A DNA stretch of 34,337 nt from IMCC26256 sp046081705 (GCA_046081705.1 JBJTWK010000035.1:1-34337), one strand, 5' to 3'; positions 14,448 through 22,918 are shown, counted from the stretch's first letter. Program-made: numbers and translations. Notes: a model not told the origin generated them from the sequence alone.

Positions 14448-15778
14448 CGGGCGACATCGAGGCGATCGCCCGGCGTGTCGTCGATGCGGCGACCGGGGCC
14501 GAGGGGATCGAGGTCCGGGTGTCACGCTCGCGAGAGACCGAGGTCGACATCCTCCACGGTGCGGTGGAGGCGCTCACGGTGGCGGGGAGCGAGGGCATCT
14601 CGGTCCGGGTCGTGGTCGACGGTCGGGTCGGGGTGGCGTCCGCGGGCTCCCTCGATCCGGACATCGTCGCCGACGTCCTCGCCGACGCACGCGACAACGC
14701 GCGCTTCGCCGAGCCCGACGAGTTCGCCGGGTTGGCGACCCCGGCCGAGATCGGCGACGTCCCGGTCGCGGCGCTCGACCTCTGGCGCGAGGACGTCCTG
14801 GCGACGCCCACCGCCGACAAGGTCGTGATGGCGCTCGAGCTCGAGCGGGCGCTCGCCGGGGCCGACGCCCGCATCCGCGGCGTGGAGTCAGCCGGGTACG
14901 GGGACTCGGCGGTGGAGTCGGTGCTCCTCTCGACGACCGGGATCGAGGCCCGGGTCCGGCGTACCTCGGCGTCGATGAGCGCGAGCGCGCTCGCCGGGCC
15001 CGAGGACGGGACCCAGACGGGGTACGGGTTCACCCGGGGCCGCGCGGTCGGCGACCTGGATCCCGGCTCGGTCGTGACCGACGCCGTCCTGCGCTCGACC
15101 CGGCTGCTCGGCGCGACCCAACCGACCACGCAGCGCGTGCCCGTGGTCCTCGATCCCCTCGTCGCCCGCTCGGTCATCTCCCTCTGGGTGAGCGCGATGA
15201 GCGCCGAGTCGGTGCAGAAGGGGCGATCGATGTTCGCCGAGCGGCTCGGCGAACGCATCGCCCCCGAGTTCGTCGACCTCGTCGAGGACCCGACGGATCC
15301 GGATGCCCCGGGTGCGGCGCCGTTCGACAGCGAGGGCGTGCCCACCCGACGGGTGGACCTCGTACGCGCCGGCGTGCTCGCCGCGTTCCTGCACGACGTC
15401 ACGACGGCGCGTCGCGGCGGCACGGTGACCACCGGCAGTTCGCTCGGAGGCGGGCCGGGTGCCCGGGCGACCTCGCTGCGTCCCGGTGCTCGTGGCCAGG
15501 CCGAGATCGTCGCGTCGTTGCCGCTCGGGCTCTACGTGCAGTCGATCAGCGGCATTCACTCGGGCACGAGCACGGCCAGCGGCGACTTCTCGGTCGGCGC
15601 GACCGGTCTCATGATCCGGGACGGCGCGTTCGCCGAACCGATCCGCGAGGCCACGATCGCCTCGACCCTGCCGCGCATGCTGCTCGACCTCGCCGAGGTC
15701 GGCGCGGACCGGGACTGGATGCGGTTCGGGGGTGCGTCGACGCTGCTCATCGGCGAGATGATGCTCAGCGGCGCCTGA
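14438..15778 (+). CDS. tldE: Metalloprotease subunit TldE/PmbA
   Basis: The 446-residue protein is the partner of TldD. It lacks the HExxxH motif, as TldE does, and shows the conserved C-terminal half: SLGGGPGARATSLRPG at about residues 337-352, then GIHSGTSTASGDFSVGATGLMI at about 371-392. The start is placed at the GTG at 14438, where MSGAGDIEAIARRV fits the family opening. A TTG at 14381 in the same frame would add 19 residues drawn from the duplicated insert and is less likely. It ends six bases before the convergent HAD gene stop. Confidence 0.9.
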   Translation: MSGAGDIEAIARRVVDAATGAEGIEVRVSRSRETEVDILHGAVEALTVAGSEGISVRVVVDGRVGVASAGSLDPDIVADVLADARDNARFAEPDEFAGLATPAEIGDVPVAALDLWREDVLATPTADKVVMALELERALAGADARIRGVESAGYGDSAVESVLLSTTGIEARVRRTSASMSASALAGPEDGTQTGYGFTRGRAVGDLDPGSVVTDAVLRSTRLLGATQPTTQRVPVVLDPLVARSVISLWVSAMSAESVQKGRSMFAERLGERIAPEFVDLVEDPTDPDAPGAAPFDSEGVPTRRVDLVRAGVLAAFLHDVTTARRGGTVTTGSSLGGGPGARATSLRPGARGQAEIVASLPLGLYVQSISGIHSGTSTASGDFSVGATGLMIRDGAFAEPIREATIASTLPRMLLDLAEVGADRDWMRFGGASTLLIGEMMLSGA

Positions 15779-15784
15779 GCCGGA

Positions 15785-16510
15785 TCAGATCCGGGGTGCG
15801 ACACCCCGACGGTCGAGCACTCCGTGCAACTCGGCGACGGCGGCGAACGGGTCCTCCCCGAAGAGCACCGTCTCCATCCCGAGGGACCGTGCGCTCGCGC
15901 AGTTCGCGACGTTGTCGTCGACGAACACGCAGGCCGCCGGGTCGACCCCGAGGCGTTCGCACGTGAGCAGGTAGATCCGCCGGTCGGGCTTGCGCAGTCG
16001 GACCGCCGAGGAGTCGACGACCGTGTCGAAGAGGTCGTCGACCGGGAACGTCGACCGCCAGTTCTCGCCCCACTCCGCCACGTTGTTCGTGAGCAGGCCG
16101 AGGACCAGGCCCGCGTCACGCAGGTCGCGGGCCGCGTGGACCACGCACCAGTGGACGCCGATCGGCATCGTGGCCATGAAGTGGATGTACGCGTCCATGT
16201 CGATCTCGGTGCCGAGCACCTCGGGCGCCCGCCGCTGCACGCCCTCGAACCACTCGCGCACGCTGAGTGCCCCCACCTCGAGCCGGTGCCAGTCGTGGTC
16301 GACGTGGTGGTGGTGCGGGTCGACCTCGGCGTCGGTGAGGTGCTCGCGGCCCTCGACGCCGACGTACGACGCGTCGCCGAAGACGAGTTCGAGCACGCTG
16401 CCCGGCGGGTAGCCCCGCTCGGTCTCGAACTCCCCGATGCCCCGGAACAGGGGCGAGGAGATGACACCGCCGTAGTCGAACACGACGGCCTCGATCGGTC
16501 GGGCGCTCAT
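15785..16510 (-). CDS. HAD-superfamily hydrolase, subclass IA
   Basis: The 241-residue protein has motif I as VVFDYGGVI (nucleophile Asp12), motif II in LLTNN, motif III Lys/Arg in RLRKPD, and motif IV in VFVDDNVANC. The position two residues after the nucleophile is Gly rather than Asp, as in the branch that includes the HAD domains of ACAD10 and soluble epoxide hydrolase; loss of that Asp usually reduces phosphatase activity or marks another substrate. The cap region has a His-rich stretch (DPHHHHVDHDWH) at about residues 64-75. The ATG overlaps the uppP stop (ATGA at 16507-16510), so the two are translationally coupled. Confidence 0.88.
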   Translation of the reverse strand: MSARPIEAVVFDYGGVISSPLFRGIGEFETERGYPPGSVLELVFGDASYVGVEGREHLTDAEVDPHHHHVDHDWHRLEVGALSVREWFEGVQRRAPEVLGTEIDMDAYIHFMATMPIGVHWCVVHAARDLRDAGLVLGLLTNNVAEWGENWRSTFPVDDLFDTVVDSSAVRLRKPDRRIYLLTCERLGVDPAACVFVDDNVANCASARSLGMETVLFGEDPFAAVAELHGVLDRRGVAPRI

Positions 16511-17340
16511 CGGAGCCCCGTCGCGAAGATCACGATGACGGCGGTACCGACGACGAGGCGGTACCAGACGAACGGCATGAAGGTCCGGGTGCGCAGGTAG
16601 GAGAGGAGCCCGGCGATCGCGATCCAGCCGGCGAGCGCGGCGGCGAGGAACCCGGCGAGGAACGCCGCGCCGCTCCCGGGGGGCAGGCCGCCCTCGGCGG
16701 CGACCTTCACCGCCGAGAACAGGCCGGCGCCCGCGATGATCGGCAGGCTCATGAGGAACGACAGGCGGGTGGCGGCGACGCGGTCGAGGCCGAGCCAGAG
16801 CCCGGCCGTGATGGTGACGCCCGATCGGGAGACGCCGGGTTGGAGGGCGAGGGCCTGCGCGATGCCCATGACGGTCGCGTCACGGGCCGAGTAGTCCTCG
16901 ATCGAGCGGCGGCCGCCGAGGTGGTCGGCCCACCAGAGGAGGAGGCCGCCGAGGATCAGCATCACGCCGACGAGGATCGGCCGGCCGAGGGTCTCGTCGA
17001 TCGTGGACGAGAGCGCGGCGCCGACGACCGCCGCGGGGACGGCCGACAGGAGCAGCAACCACGCGATCCGGGCCTGGGGGTCGGCCACGCTCCGCCGGGT
17101 GATCGACCGGCCCGCGGCCACGACGTACCCGGCGAGGTCCCGCCGGAAGTACCAGACCGCGCCGACGAGGGTCCCGAGGTGGAGCGCGACGTCGAACGCC
17201 TTGTTGAGGGATTCGTCGCCCGCGAAGTCGTTCCACCGCAGCAGCTCGGGGACGAGCACCAGGTGGCCGCTCGAGGAGATCGGGAGGAACTCGGTCAGGC
17301 CCTGGACGATGCCGAGGACGATGGCGTGGAGGATCGACAT
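16507..17340 (-). CDS. uppP: Undecaprenyl-diphosphatase UppP (BacA)
   Basis: The 277-residue integral membrane enzyme removes a phosphate from undecaprenyl diphosphate to renew the lipid carrier for peptidoglycan. The start MSILHAIVLGIVQGLTEFLP with SSSGHL, and the second motif QPGVSRSGVTITAGLWLG (about residues 155-172), are the two conserved active-site regions. Around eight membrane segments are present and the length is normal. Lack of a clear ribosome site is compensated by an upstream TACCAT -10 box. It is followed by the coupled HAD gene. Confidence 0.95.
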   Translation of the reverse strand: MSILHAIVLGIVQGLTEFLPISSSGHLVLVPELLRWNDFAGDESLNKAFDVALHLGTLVGAVWYFRRDLAGYVVAAGRSITRRSVADPQARIAWLLLLSAVPAAVVGAALSSTIDETLGRPILVGVMLILGGLLLWWADHLGGRRSIEDYSARDATVMGIAQALALQPGVSRSGVTITAGLWLGLDRVAATRLSFLMSLPIIAGAGLFSAVKVAAEGGLPPGSGAAFLAGFLAAALAGWIAIAGLLSYLRTRTFMPFVWYRLVVGTAVIVIFATGLR

Positions 17341-17377
17341 GCGCGGGTCCGTCCGGGACGCGGGTGGGACGGGGGAG

Positions 17378-17383
17378 ATGGTA
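17378..17383 (-). promoter_or_regulatory. -10 box TACCAT upstream of uppP
   Basis: TACCAT on the minus strand lies 37 bases before the uppP ATG, in the 59-base gap after the CpaB-like gene. The leader lacks a clear Shine-Dalgarno sequence. Confidence 0.35.
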
Positions 17384-17399
17384 GGCGGCGACCGGACCG

Positions 17400-17855
17400 T
17401 CAGCGGTCGGGCACCACGGCGAGGGTGAGGGTCCCGGCGGTGGCGGCGAACGCGACCCGTGCGACGAGTGGCCGGGGCACCGACAGGGTCACCCCGCGGG
17501 CGGACGGGTCGGCGTCGTCGCGGTCGACGTCGAGCACGACGAGGCCCTCCCCGACGGCGCGTGTCGGCTCGGAGCCGGGGAACCGGTCCGGGTCGAGGGT
17601 GACGAGGAGGTCGACCCGGTCGCCCGCCCGGACGCGCGCACCCGTTGCGACGACGCGCACGGCCCGTGTCCCGACGCGTGCGCCGACCCCCGCGGTCGTG
17701 GCGACCCGCCGGGCCGGAGCGGCGCGCGCCGCGGGGGCCGGATCGGTACTGCGGCCGAGGACGCCGAGGTCGGCTGCGACGTCGACGGCGGCGATGACGA
17801 CGAGGACCGCGGCGCCGAGACGCAGCGGGATGACGCGGAGGTGCGCGCGCGACAT
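17400..17855 (-). CDS. CpaB/SAF-domain-like membrane-anchored protein
   Basis: The 151-residue protein begins MSRAHLRVIPLRLGAAVLVVIAAVDVAADLG, a single N-terminal membrane anchor, followed by a beta-rich periplasm-side or extracellular region with VVATGARVRAGDRVDLLVTLDP at about residues 73-94. That pattern is found in SAF/RcpC domains of Flp pilus assembly proteins (CpaB). It is shorter than a full CpaB and no other pilus gene is nearby, so a pilus role is not supported. The ATG follows a G-rich stretch (CGGGGGG) that may serve as the ribosome site. Recognition of the domain is moderate. Confidence 0.5.
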   Translation of the reverse strand: MSRAHLRVIPLRLGAAVLVVIAAVDVAADLGVLGRSTDPAPAARAAPARRVATTAGVGARVGTRAVRVVATGARVRAGDRVDLLVTLDPDRFPGSEPTRAVGEGLVVLDVDRDDADPSARGVTLSVPRPLVARVAFAATAGTLTLAVVPDR

Positions 17856-17937
17856 GGGACCCCCCGGAGGGTGCGGTGGAGCGGGTGGGGGGAAGGTGGG
17901 CCGGTCGGGACCGGCGATCGGCAGGCGCGCGGCGTCG

Positions 17938-18270
17938 CTAGGTGGAGGGTGAGGTCGACTTCGTGGACTTCGGCGCGGAGCCGGTCGACTTCTTCTCGGC
18001 CGGCTTCGCCGGCTTCTTCTCGGGTGCCGTCGCCGGGGTGCTGTCCGACTTCGACTCGCCCGTCTCACTCTTCCCGCTCGACGCCCGCGACGACGAGGGG
18101 TTGTCGGTCTTGTAGAACCCCGAACCCTTGAGCGAGATGGCCGGGACGCCGAAGACCTTGCTCAGGGTGCCGCCGCACCCCTTGTGCTTCTTGAGCGCGG
18201 GGTCGCTGAACGATTGCTGCACCTGGAACTGCTCGCCGCACTTGGCGCACAGGTACTCGTAGGTGGGCAT
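17938..18270 (-). CDS. FmdB-family zinc-ribbon protein
   Basis: The 110-residue protein starts MPTYEYLCAKCGEQFQV, the standard FmdB opening with Cys8 and Cys11. The second metal pair is read as His29-x-x-Cys32 (HKGC), with His in place of the usual Cys. GSGFYKTDN near residues 49-57 is the conserved end of the core. After residue 57 the protein is a low-complexity tail of Ser, Lys, Thr, Ala and Pro. The family was named for a formamidase-linked regulator, but its role is unclear. A ribosome site (AGAGGAT) lies six bases before the ATG. Confidence 0.88.
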   Translation of the reverse strand: MPTYEYLCAKCGEQFQVQQSFSDPALKKHKGCGGTLSKVFGVPAISLKGSGFYKTDNPSSSRASSGKSETGESKSDSTPATAPEKKPAKPAEKKSTGSAPKSTKSTSPST

Positions 18271-18312
18271 CGGATCCTCTGGGTGCGGGGCTGGGGCGTC
18301 TCGGGACCCCAG

Positions 18313-18318
18313 ACCCTA
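18313..18318 (-). promoter_or_regulatory. -10 box TAGGGT for the FmdB-like gene
   Basis: TAGGGT on the minus strand lies about 42 bases before the ATG at 18270, in the divergent gap shared with plsY. Confidence 0.4.
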
Positions 18319-18359
18319 CCGGGGCCGGCACCGTCCCCACCCAAGCGCGGCGCGTGGCG

Positions 18360-18365
18360 TTGAAT
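18360..18365 (+). promoter_or_regulatory. -10 box TTGAAT, leaderless start of plsY
   Basis: TTGAAT ends six bases before the GTG at 18372. The GGAGG between them is only one base from the start and too close to act as a normal ribosome site, so leaderless initiation is more likely. Confidence 0.4.
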
Positions 18366-18371
18366 GGAGGC

Positions 18372-18962
18372 GTGAGCCCGGCCCTCCTCGTCGCGATCGC
18401 GTGCATCCCGGCGTACCTCATCGGCACGTTCCCGACCGCGGTGCTCGTGTCGCGCGCCCGCGGGCGGGACGTGCTCCACGAGGGTTCCGGGAACCCCGGG
18501 GCCTCGAACGTCAACCGGATGCTCGGCTGGCGTGCGGGGCTCGTCGTCCTCCTCGTCGACGGGCTCAAGGGCGCGCTCGCCGCCCTCGTGGGTCTCGGGC
18601 TCGCCGGCCGACCCGGGGCCTGGGCGCTCGGCGCGGCGGCGGTCGTCGGCCACATCTTCCCGATCGGGCGACGGGGCGGGAAGGGGGTGGCGACCTGTGC
18701 GGGCTTCCTCCTCGTCCTCTACCCGTGGTTCGTGCTCGCGTTCGGGGTCGTGTTCTTCGTCGTCGCCCGACTCCTCCGCAAGGCGTCGATCGGTTCGCTC
18801 ATCGCGTGCATCGGGTTTCCCGTCCTCGTCGCCGTCACGCGACCCGGCTGGGAGGCGCTCGCCACCACGGCGATGGCGGCGCTCGTCCTGAGCCGCCACC
18901 GCGCCAACATCCAGCGGCTGCTGCGGGGGACGGAGCTCTCGACCGGTTCCCCTGAGGGCTGA
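18372..18962 (+). CDS. plsY: Glycerol-3-phosphate acyltransferase PlsY
   Basis: The 196-residue membrane enzyme uses acyl phosphate to acylate glycerol-3-phosphate, the first step of phospholipid synthesis. Motifs are GSGNPGASNVNR (motif 1), VDGLKGALA and RRGGKGVATCAG (the GGKG phosphate loop). About five membrane segments are visible. The start at 18372 is preferred to the GTG at 18354, which would add six residues overlapping the -10 box. The gene stands alone: the FmdB-like gene is divergent and galU has its own promoter. Confidence 0.93.
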   Translation: MSPALLVAIACIPAYLIGTFPTAVLVSRARGRDVLHEGSGNPGASNVNRMLGWRAGLVVLLVDGLKGALAALVGLGLAGRPGAWALGAAAVVGHIFPIGRRGGKGVATCAGFLLVLYPWFVLAFGVVFFVVARLLRKASIGSLIACIGFPVLVAVTRPGWEALATTAMAALVLSRHRANIQRLLRGTELSTGSPEG

Positions 18963-19003
18963 ACGCTGCGGACCCGACGGTCCTCGACCGCCGGGACGGG
19001 CGG

Positions 19004-19009
19004 TAGCGT
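19004..19009 (+). promoter_or_regulatory. -10 box TAGCGT for galU
   Basis: TAGCGT lies 43 bases before the GTG at 19053. Unlike neighbouring genes, galU therefore has a real leader, ending in a strong GGGGAGGA ribosome site. Confidence 0.4.
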
Positions 19010-19052
19010 GAAGGTCCCACCGGGCAGACGGATCTCCGACGGGGAGGATCAC

Positions 19053-19949
19053 GTGGGCAGTACTCGAGCGGTCACGAAGGCGGTCATCCCCGCCGCGGGT
19101 CTCGGCACGCGGTTCCTGCCCGCGACGAAGAGCCAGCCCAAGGAGATGCTGCCGATCGTCGACAAGCCCGCGATCCAGTACGTGATCGAGGAAGCGGTGC
19201 GAGCCGGCCTCACCGACATCCTCGTCGTCACGGGTCGCGGCAAGCGCGCGATCGAGGACCATTTCGACCGCAACTTCGAACTCGAGTACTACCTCGAGCA
19301 GCAGGGGAAGCACGACCTCCTCAAGGAGGTGCAGCAGACCTCGGAGATGGCCGACATCCACTACATCCGGCAGCGGGACCCGCTGGGGCTCGGGCACGCG
19401 GTGTCCGTGGCGCGCGAGCACGTCGGTGATGAGCCGTTCGCGGTGCTCCTCGGCGACGACATCATGGTCGACGACTCGCAGTTGCTGCGCTCCATGATCG
19501 ACACCCACGCGCGCTACGGCCGTAGCGCCCTCGCGCTCAAGCGTGTGCCGCAGTCCGAGATCTCCTCGTACGGCTGCGTCGAGCCGGAGCCGGTGCACGA
19601 CGGCCTCGTCCAGGTCCGGTCGATCGTCGAGAAGCCGGCCCCGGACGTCGCCCCGTCGGACCTCGGCGTCGTCGGCCGCTACGTGTTCACCCCCGAGATC
19701 TTCGACGCGCTGGACCGGATCACCCCGGGTGCGGGGGGCGAGCTCCAGCTGACCGACGCCATCGGGCTGCTGCTCGACACCCAGACCGTGTACGGCTGCG
19801 TGTTCGAGGACGGGCGCTACGACATCGGCCAGAAGGTCGACTTCCTCCGGGCCAACATCGAGCTCGCGCTCGACCGCGACGACCTCGGAGGTGACGTCGC
19901 CGAGGTGCTTCGACGCATCGTGCGTGAGCGGGGCCTGCTCGACCGCTGA
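19053..19949 (+). CDS. galU: UTP-glucose-1-phosphate uridylyltransferase GalU
   Basis: The 298-residue enzyme makes UDP-glucose from UTP and glucose-1-phosphate for cell-envelope glycans. It shows the nucleotide-binding signature AAGLGTRFLPATKSQPKE at residues 14-31, the VDKP lysine, the substrate site LLGDDI (about residue 136) and VEKP (about residue 194). Length and C-terminus are normal. The GTG at 19053 has GGGGAGGA four bases upstream and gives the usual N-terminus; a GTG at 19008 would place extra residues on top of the -10 box. It precedes moeA, which has its own promoter. Confidence 0.95.
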   Translation: MGSTRAVTKAVIPAAGLGTRFLPATKSQPKEMLPIVDKPAIQYVIEEAVRAGLTDILVVTGRGKRAIEDHFDRNFELEYYLEQQGKHDLLKEVQQTSEMADIHYIRQRDPLGLGHAVSVAREHVGDEPFAVLLGDDIMVDDSQLLRSMIDTHARYGRSALALKRVPQSEISSYGCVEPEPVHDGLVQVRSIVEKPAPDVAPSDLGVVGRYVFTPEIFDALDRITPGAGGELQLTDAIGLLLDTQTVYGCVFEDGRYDIGQKVDFLRANIELALDRDDLGGDVAEVLRRIVRERGLLDR

Positions 19950-19963
19950 ACCCGCGCGCCCCG

Positions 19964-19969
19964 TAGGCT
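19964..19969 (+). promoter_or_regulatory. -10 box TAGGCT, leaderless start of moeA
   Basis: TAGGCT ends six bases before the ATG at 19976. The GAAGG between them directly touches the ATG and cannot act as a ribosome site. Confidence 0.5.
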
Positions 19970-19975
19970 CGAAGG

Positions 19976-21205
19976 ATGCGCAGTCTCGCCGAGGTCCGGG
20001 CCGAGGTCATCGACGCGGTCGGCCCACTCGCCCCGGTGCGGCTGCCGATCGCCGACGCCGCCGGGCTCGTCCTGGCCGAGCCGATCGCGGCGACCGAGGA
20101 CGTCCCGCCCTTCGCGAACACGGCGATGGACGGCTACGCGGTCCGGGCCGCCGACACCGCCGGCGCCACGGAGGACGCACCGGTCACCCTGCAGGTGGTG
20201 GCCGACCTCCCGGCCGGGCACGCACCCGTCGTGCCGGTGGGCCCGGGCGAGGCGGTGCGGATCATGACCGGGGCCCCCATCCCGGACGGTGCCGACGCGA
20301 TCGTGCCGGTCGAGCGCACCTCGCGCGACTGCGCCACGCGGGTGCAGATCCACGGCCCGGCCGGCTCCGGCGCGCACATCCGACCGGCCGGTGGCGACGT
20401 CGCGGCGGGGGACGCGGTCTTCGCCCCGGGGGTCGTGCTCGGTCCGGCCGCGGTCGGGGTGCTCGCGAGCCTCGGGGTCGTCGCGGTCGCGGCGCACCCC
20501 CGCCCCTGCGTCGCGGTCCTGGCCACCGGCGACGAACTCGTCGACGGTGACGCGCCGCTCGCGCCCGGTCAGATCCGGAACTCGAACGGTCCGATGGTGC
20601 GCGCGCTCGTCGCCGAGGCGGGATGCGAGGTGATCGACCTCGGCATCGCGCGCGACGACGAGGCGGCGCTCGAGGCGATGCTCCTCGATGCGGCGGCCCG
20701 GTGCGACGCGATCGTCACGACCGGAGGGGTGTCGGTCGGCGACTACGACGTGGTGAAGGCCGTGCTCTCGCGCATCGGCGTGCTCGTGTGGTCCCAGATC
20801 GCGATCAAGCCGGCGAAGCCGTTGGCGTTCGGGGTCATCGGCACGACGCCGATCATCGGCCTACCGGGGAACCCGGTGTCGGCGCACGTGTCGTTCGAGC
20901 TGTTCGCCCGGCCACTGCTCCGCCGGCTGGCCGGGCACCAGGACCTCGAGCGGCCCGTGGTCACGGCGACCGCGGGCGCACCGTTCCCCCGTCGTGCGGA
21001 CGGCAAGATCCACTTCGACCGCGTGGTCGTCGAACTCGGTGCGGGGGGCTTCTCGGCCCGACGGTCGGGCGACCAGGGCAGCAACGTGCTGTCGGCGATG
21101 GCCCGCGCGAACGGCCTGGCCGTGCTCCCGGACGGTGACGGGGTCCCGGCCGGCGGCGCCGTGCGGGTGATGCTCCTCGCCGATCCGCGTGCGGGGCGGG
21201 GCTGA
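19976..21205 (+). CDS. moeA: Molybdopterin molybdotransferase MoeA
   Basis: The 409-residue protein inserts molybdenum into adenylylated molybdopterin. Visible MoeA motifs are PPFANTAMDGYAV (about residues 43-55), MTGAPIPDGADAIVPVE (about 97-113), TGDELVDGDAPLAPGQIRNSN (about 183-203), TTGGVSVGDYDVVK (about 247-260) and GLPGNPVSAHVSFE (about 296-309). Length is normal for one complete MoeA. It is followed by moaA and moaC, making a partial cofactor cluster; no moaD, moaE, mogA or molybdate transporter is in the window. Confidence 0.95.
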   Translation: MRSLAEVRAEVIDAVGPLAPVRLPIADAAGLVLAEPIAATEDVPPFANTAMDGYAVRAADTAGATEDAPVTLQVVADLPAGHAPVVPVGPGEAVRIMTGAPIPDGADAIVPVERTSRDCATRVQIHGPAGSGAHIRPAGGDVAAGDAVFAPGVVLGPAAVGVLASLGVVAVAAHPRPCVAVLATGDELVDGDAPLAPGQIRNSNGPMVRALVAEAGCEVIDLGIARDDEAALEAMLLDAAARCDAIVTTGGVSVGDYDVVKAVLSRIGVLVWSQIAIKPAKPLAFGVIGTTPIIGLPGNPVSAHVSFELFARPLLRRLAGHQDLERPVVTATAGAPFPRRADGKIHFDRVVVELGAGGFSARRSGDQGSNVLSAMARANGLAVLPDGDGVPAGGAVRVMLLADPRAGRG

Positions 21206-21234
21206 GGCCGCCGGGCGGACCCCGGCGCGTCCCG

Positions 21235-21240
21235 TACCCT
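21235..21240 (+). promoter_or_regulatory. -10 box TACCCT, leaderless start of moaA
   Basis: TACCCT ends six bases before the ATG at 21247, in the 41-base gap after moeA. This leaves no room for a Moco riboswitch. Confidence 0.5.
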
Positions 21241-21246
21241 TCGGGC

Positions 21247-22239
21247 ATGGTCCCCCTCGTCGACGGGCACGGCCGCCGGGTGCGCGACCTGCGCATCTCG
21301 GTGACCGACCGCTGCAACCTGCGCTGCACCTACTGCATGCCGGCCGAGGGCCTGGCGTGGTTGCCGCGCGAGGACGTGCTCACGTACGAGGAACTCGCAC
21401 GCGTCGCGGCGCTCTGCGTCGAGCGCTGGGGGTTCGACAGCATCCGGATCACCGGGGGTGAGCCGACGCTGCGGGCCGACATCGAGTCGTTCGTCGCCCT
21501 GCTCGCGCCACTCGGGGTGGACCTCGCGATGACGACGAACGCCATCCGCCTCGTCGACCTCGCGGGTCCGCTGCGGGCGGCCGGGCTCGACCGGGTGAAC
21601 ATCTCACTCGACACGCTGCGACCCGACACGTTCCGGTCGATCACCCGCCGGGACGACCTCGAGCGGACGATCGCCGGGATCGACGCGGCGATCGCCGCTG
21701 GCCTGGCGCCCGTGAAGATCAACGCCGTCGTCATGCGCGGCGTGAACGACGACGAGGTGGTCGACCTTGCGGCGTTCGCACGCGACCGCGGGGTCGGGCT
21801 GCGCTTCATCGAGTTCATGCCGCTCGACGCGGAGCAGGGGTGGACCCCGGATCGGGTCGTGCCGGCCCGCGAGATCCTCGAGCGCGTGCACGCCGCGTTC
21901 CCGCTCGCGGCGGAGCCGCGCGCCCACGCGCACCACGTCGAACCGGCCGAGCGCTTCGCGTACGCGGACGGTCGCAGCGACGTCGGGGTGATCGCCAGCG
22001 TCACCGAGCCGTTCTGCGGGGACTGCGACCGCGTCCGCATCACCGCAGACGGCCGCCTGCGCACCTGCCTCTTCGCGCTCGATGAGCACGACCTGCGGGC
22101 CCTGCTGCGCGGGGGTGCCGACGACGACTCGATCGCGGCCGCCATCGAGCGGGCCGTGGGCGCCAAGTGGGCGGGGCACCGGGTGGGCAACGTCGACTTC
22201 ATCCGGCCCGACCGGTCGATGTCCCAGATCGGCGGCTGA
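21247..22239 (+). CDS. moaA: GTP 3',8-cyclase MoaA (radical SAM)
   Basis: The 330-residue enzyme starts molybdopterin synthesis by rearranging GTP. The radical-SAM cluster CxxxCxxC is Cys23, Cys27 and Cys30 in RCNLRCTYCMP. The second cluster is Cys257, Cys260 and Cys274 in FCGDCDRVRITADGRLRTC. The C-terminus ends in the required Gly-Gly, which acts in the active site. All hallmarks of a working enzyme are present. It needs MoaC, encoded 47 bases downstream, to make cyclic pyranopterin monophosphate. Confidence 0.96.
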   Translation: MVPLVDGHGRRVRDLRISVTDRCNLRCTYCMPAEGLAWLPREDVLTYEELARVAALCVERWGFDSIRITGGEPTLRADIESFVALLAPLGVDLAMTTNAIRLVDLAGPLRAAGLDRVNISLDTLRPDTFRSITRRDDLERTIAGIDAAIAAGLAPVKINAVVMRGVNDDEVVDLAAFARDRGVGLRFIEFMPLDAEQGWTPDRVVPAREILERVHAAFPLAAEPRAHAHHVEPAERFAYADGRSDVGVIASVTEPFCGDCDRVRITADGRLRTCLFALDEHDLRALLRGGADDDSIAAAIERAVGAKWAGHRVGNVDFIRPDRSMSQIGG

Positions 22240-22272
22240 CTCCGGCCCGTCCGGTCGGGCCCGTTCCGGTCC

Positions 22273-22278
22273 TAGAAT
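22273..22278 (+). promoter_or_regulatory. -10 box TAGAAT, leaderless start of moaC
   Basis: TAGAAT, close to the TATAAT consensus, ends eight bases before the ATG at 22287 with no ribosome site between. Confidence 0.5.
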
Positions 22279-22286
22279 CGGTGCCC

Positions 22287-22790
22287 ATGCAGGAGTTCAC
22301 GCACCTCGATCCCCTCGGTCGCGCCCGCATGGTCGACGTCACCGCGAAGGAGCCGACGATCCGGCGCGCGATGGCGCGCTGCAGCGTCCGGATGCAGCCC
22401 GAGACCGCGTCCCGGGTGGCGTCGGGCTCCATGGCCAAGGGTGACGTGCTCGCCGTGGCGCGGGTCGCCGGGATCCAGGCGGCGAAGCAGACCGCGAACC
22501 TCATCCCGCTCTGCCACCCGCTCCTCGTCGGGAGCGTCCTCGTGAACTTCCGCATCGAGGAGGACCGGGTCGACGTCGAGGCCCACGTGGACACCGTCGA
22601 CCGCACCGGCGTCGAGATGGAGGCCCTGACGGCCTGCTCGGTCGCCGCGCTCACGATCTACGACATGTGCAAGTCCGGCGACCGCGCGATGACGATCACC
22701 GACCTCGCGCTCTGGGAGAAGACCGGCGGCCGATCGGGTCAGTGGCGTCGGGCGGGGTCCGACGACGCGCTCGCCGGATTCGACGACTGA
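22287..22790 (+). CDS. moaC: Cyclic pyranopterin monophosphate synthase MoaC
   Basis: The 167-residue enzyme converts the MoaA product to cyclic pyranopterin monophosphate. Recognised blocks are MVDVTAKEPTIRRA near the start, GSMAKGDVLAVARVAGIQAAKQT, NLIPLCHPL and MEALTACSVAALTIYDMCKS, plus the catalytic Lys in a later block. Length is normal. The ATG at 22287 fits both the family start and the -10 spacing; longer frames overlap the moaA end. Confidence 0.96.
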   Translation: MQEFTHLDPLGRARMVDVTAKEPTIRRAMARCSVRMQPETASRVASGSMAKGDVLAVARVAGIQAAKQTANLIPLCHPLLVGSVLVNFRIEEDRVDVEAHVDTVDRTGVEMEALTACSVAALTIYDMCKSGDRAMTITDLALWEKTGGRSGQWRRAGSDDALAGFDD

Positions 22791-22918
22791 CGGCACTGCG
22801 CGCCGACCGGACGGATCGCCGGTTCCCTGCGCCCCGTGCGGGATCCCGGGCCGGGTTCCGCCGCTCCCGCGGTCGACTCCTAGCCTCCGGGGTCCACCAC
22901 CGCTCGTGCGCGCGCCGT

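Noticed and set aside
12904..15432. Minus-strand frame extending the thioesterase gene to about 980 codons
   Set aside because: Only the last 137 codons make a protein-like sequence. The rest is antisense to tldD and tldE and is Ser/Arg/Thr-rich filler.
17400..17855. Part of a Flp pilus locus
   Set aside because: No other pilus genes are present and the protein is shorter than CpaB.
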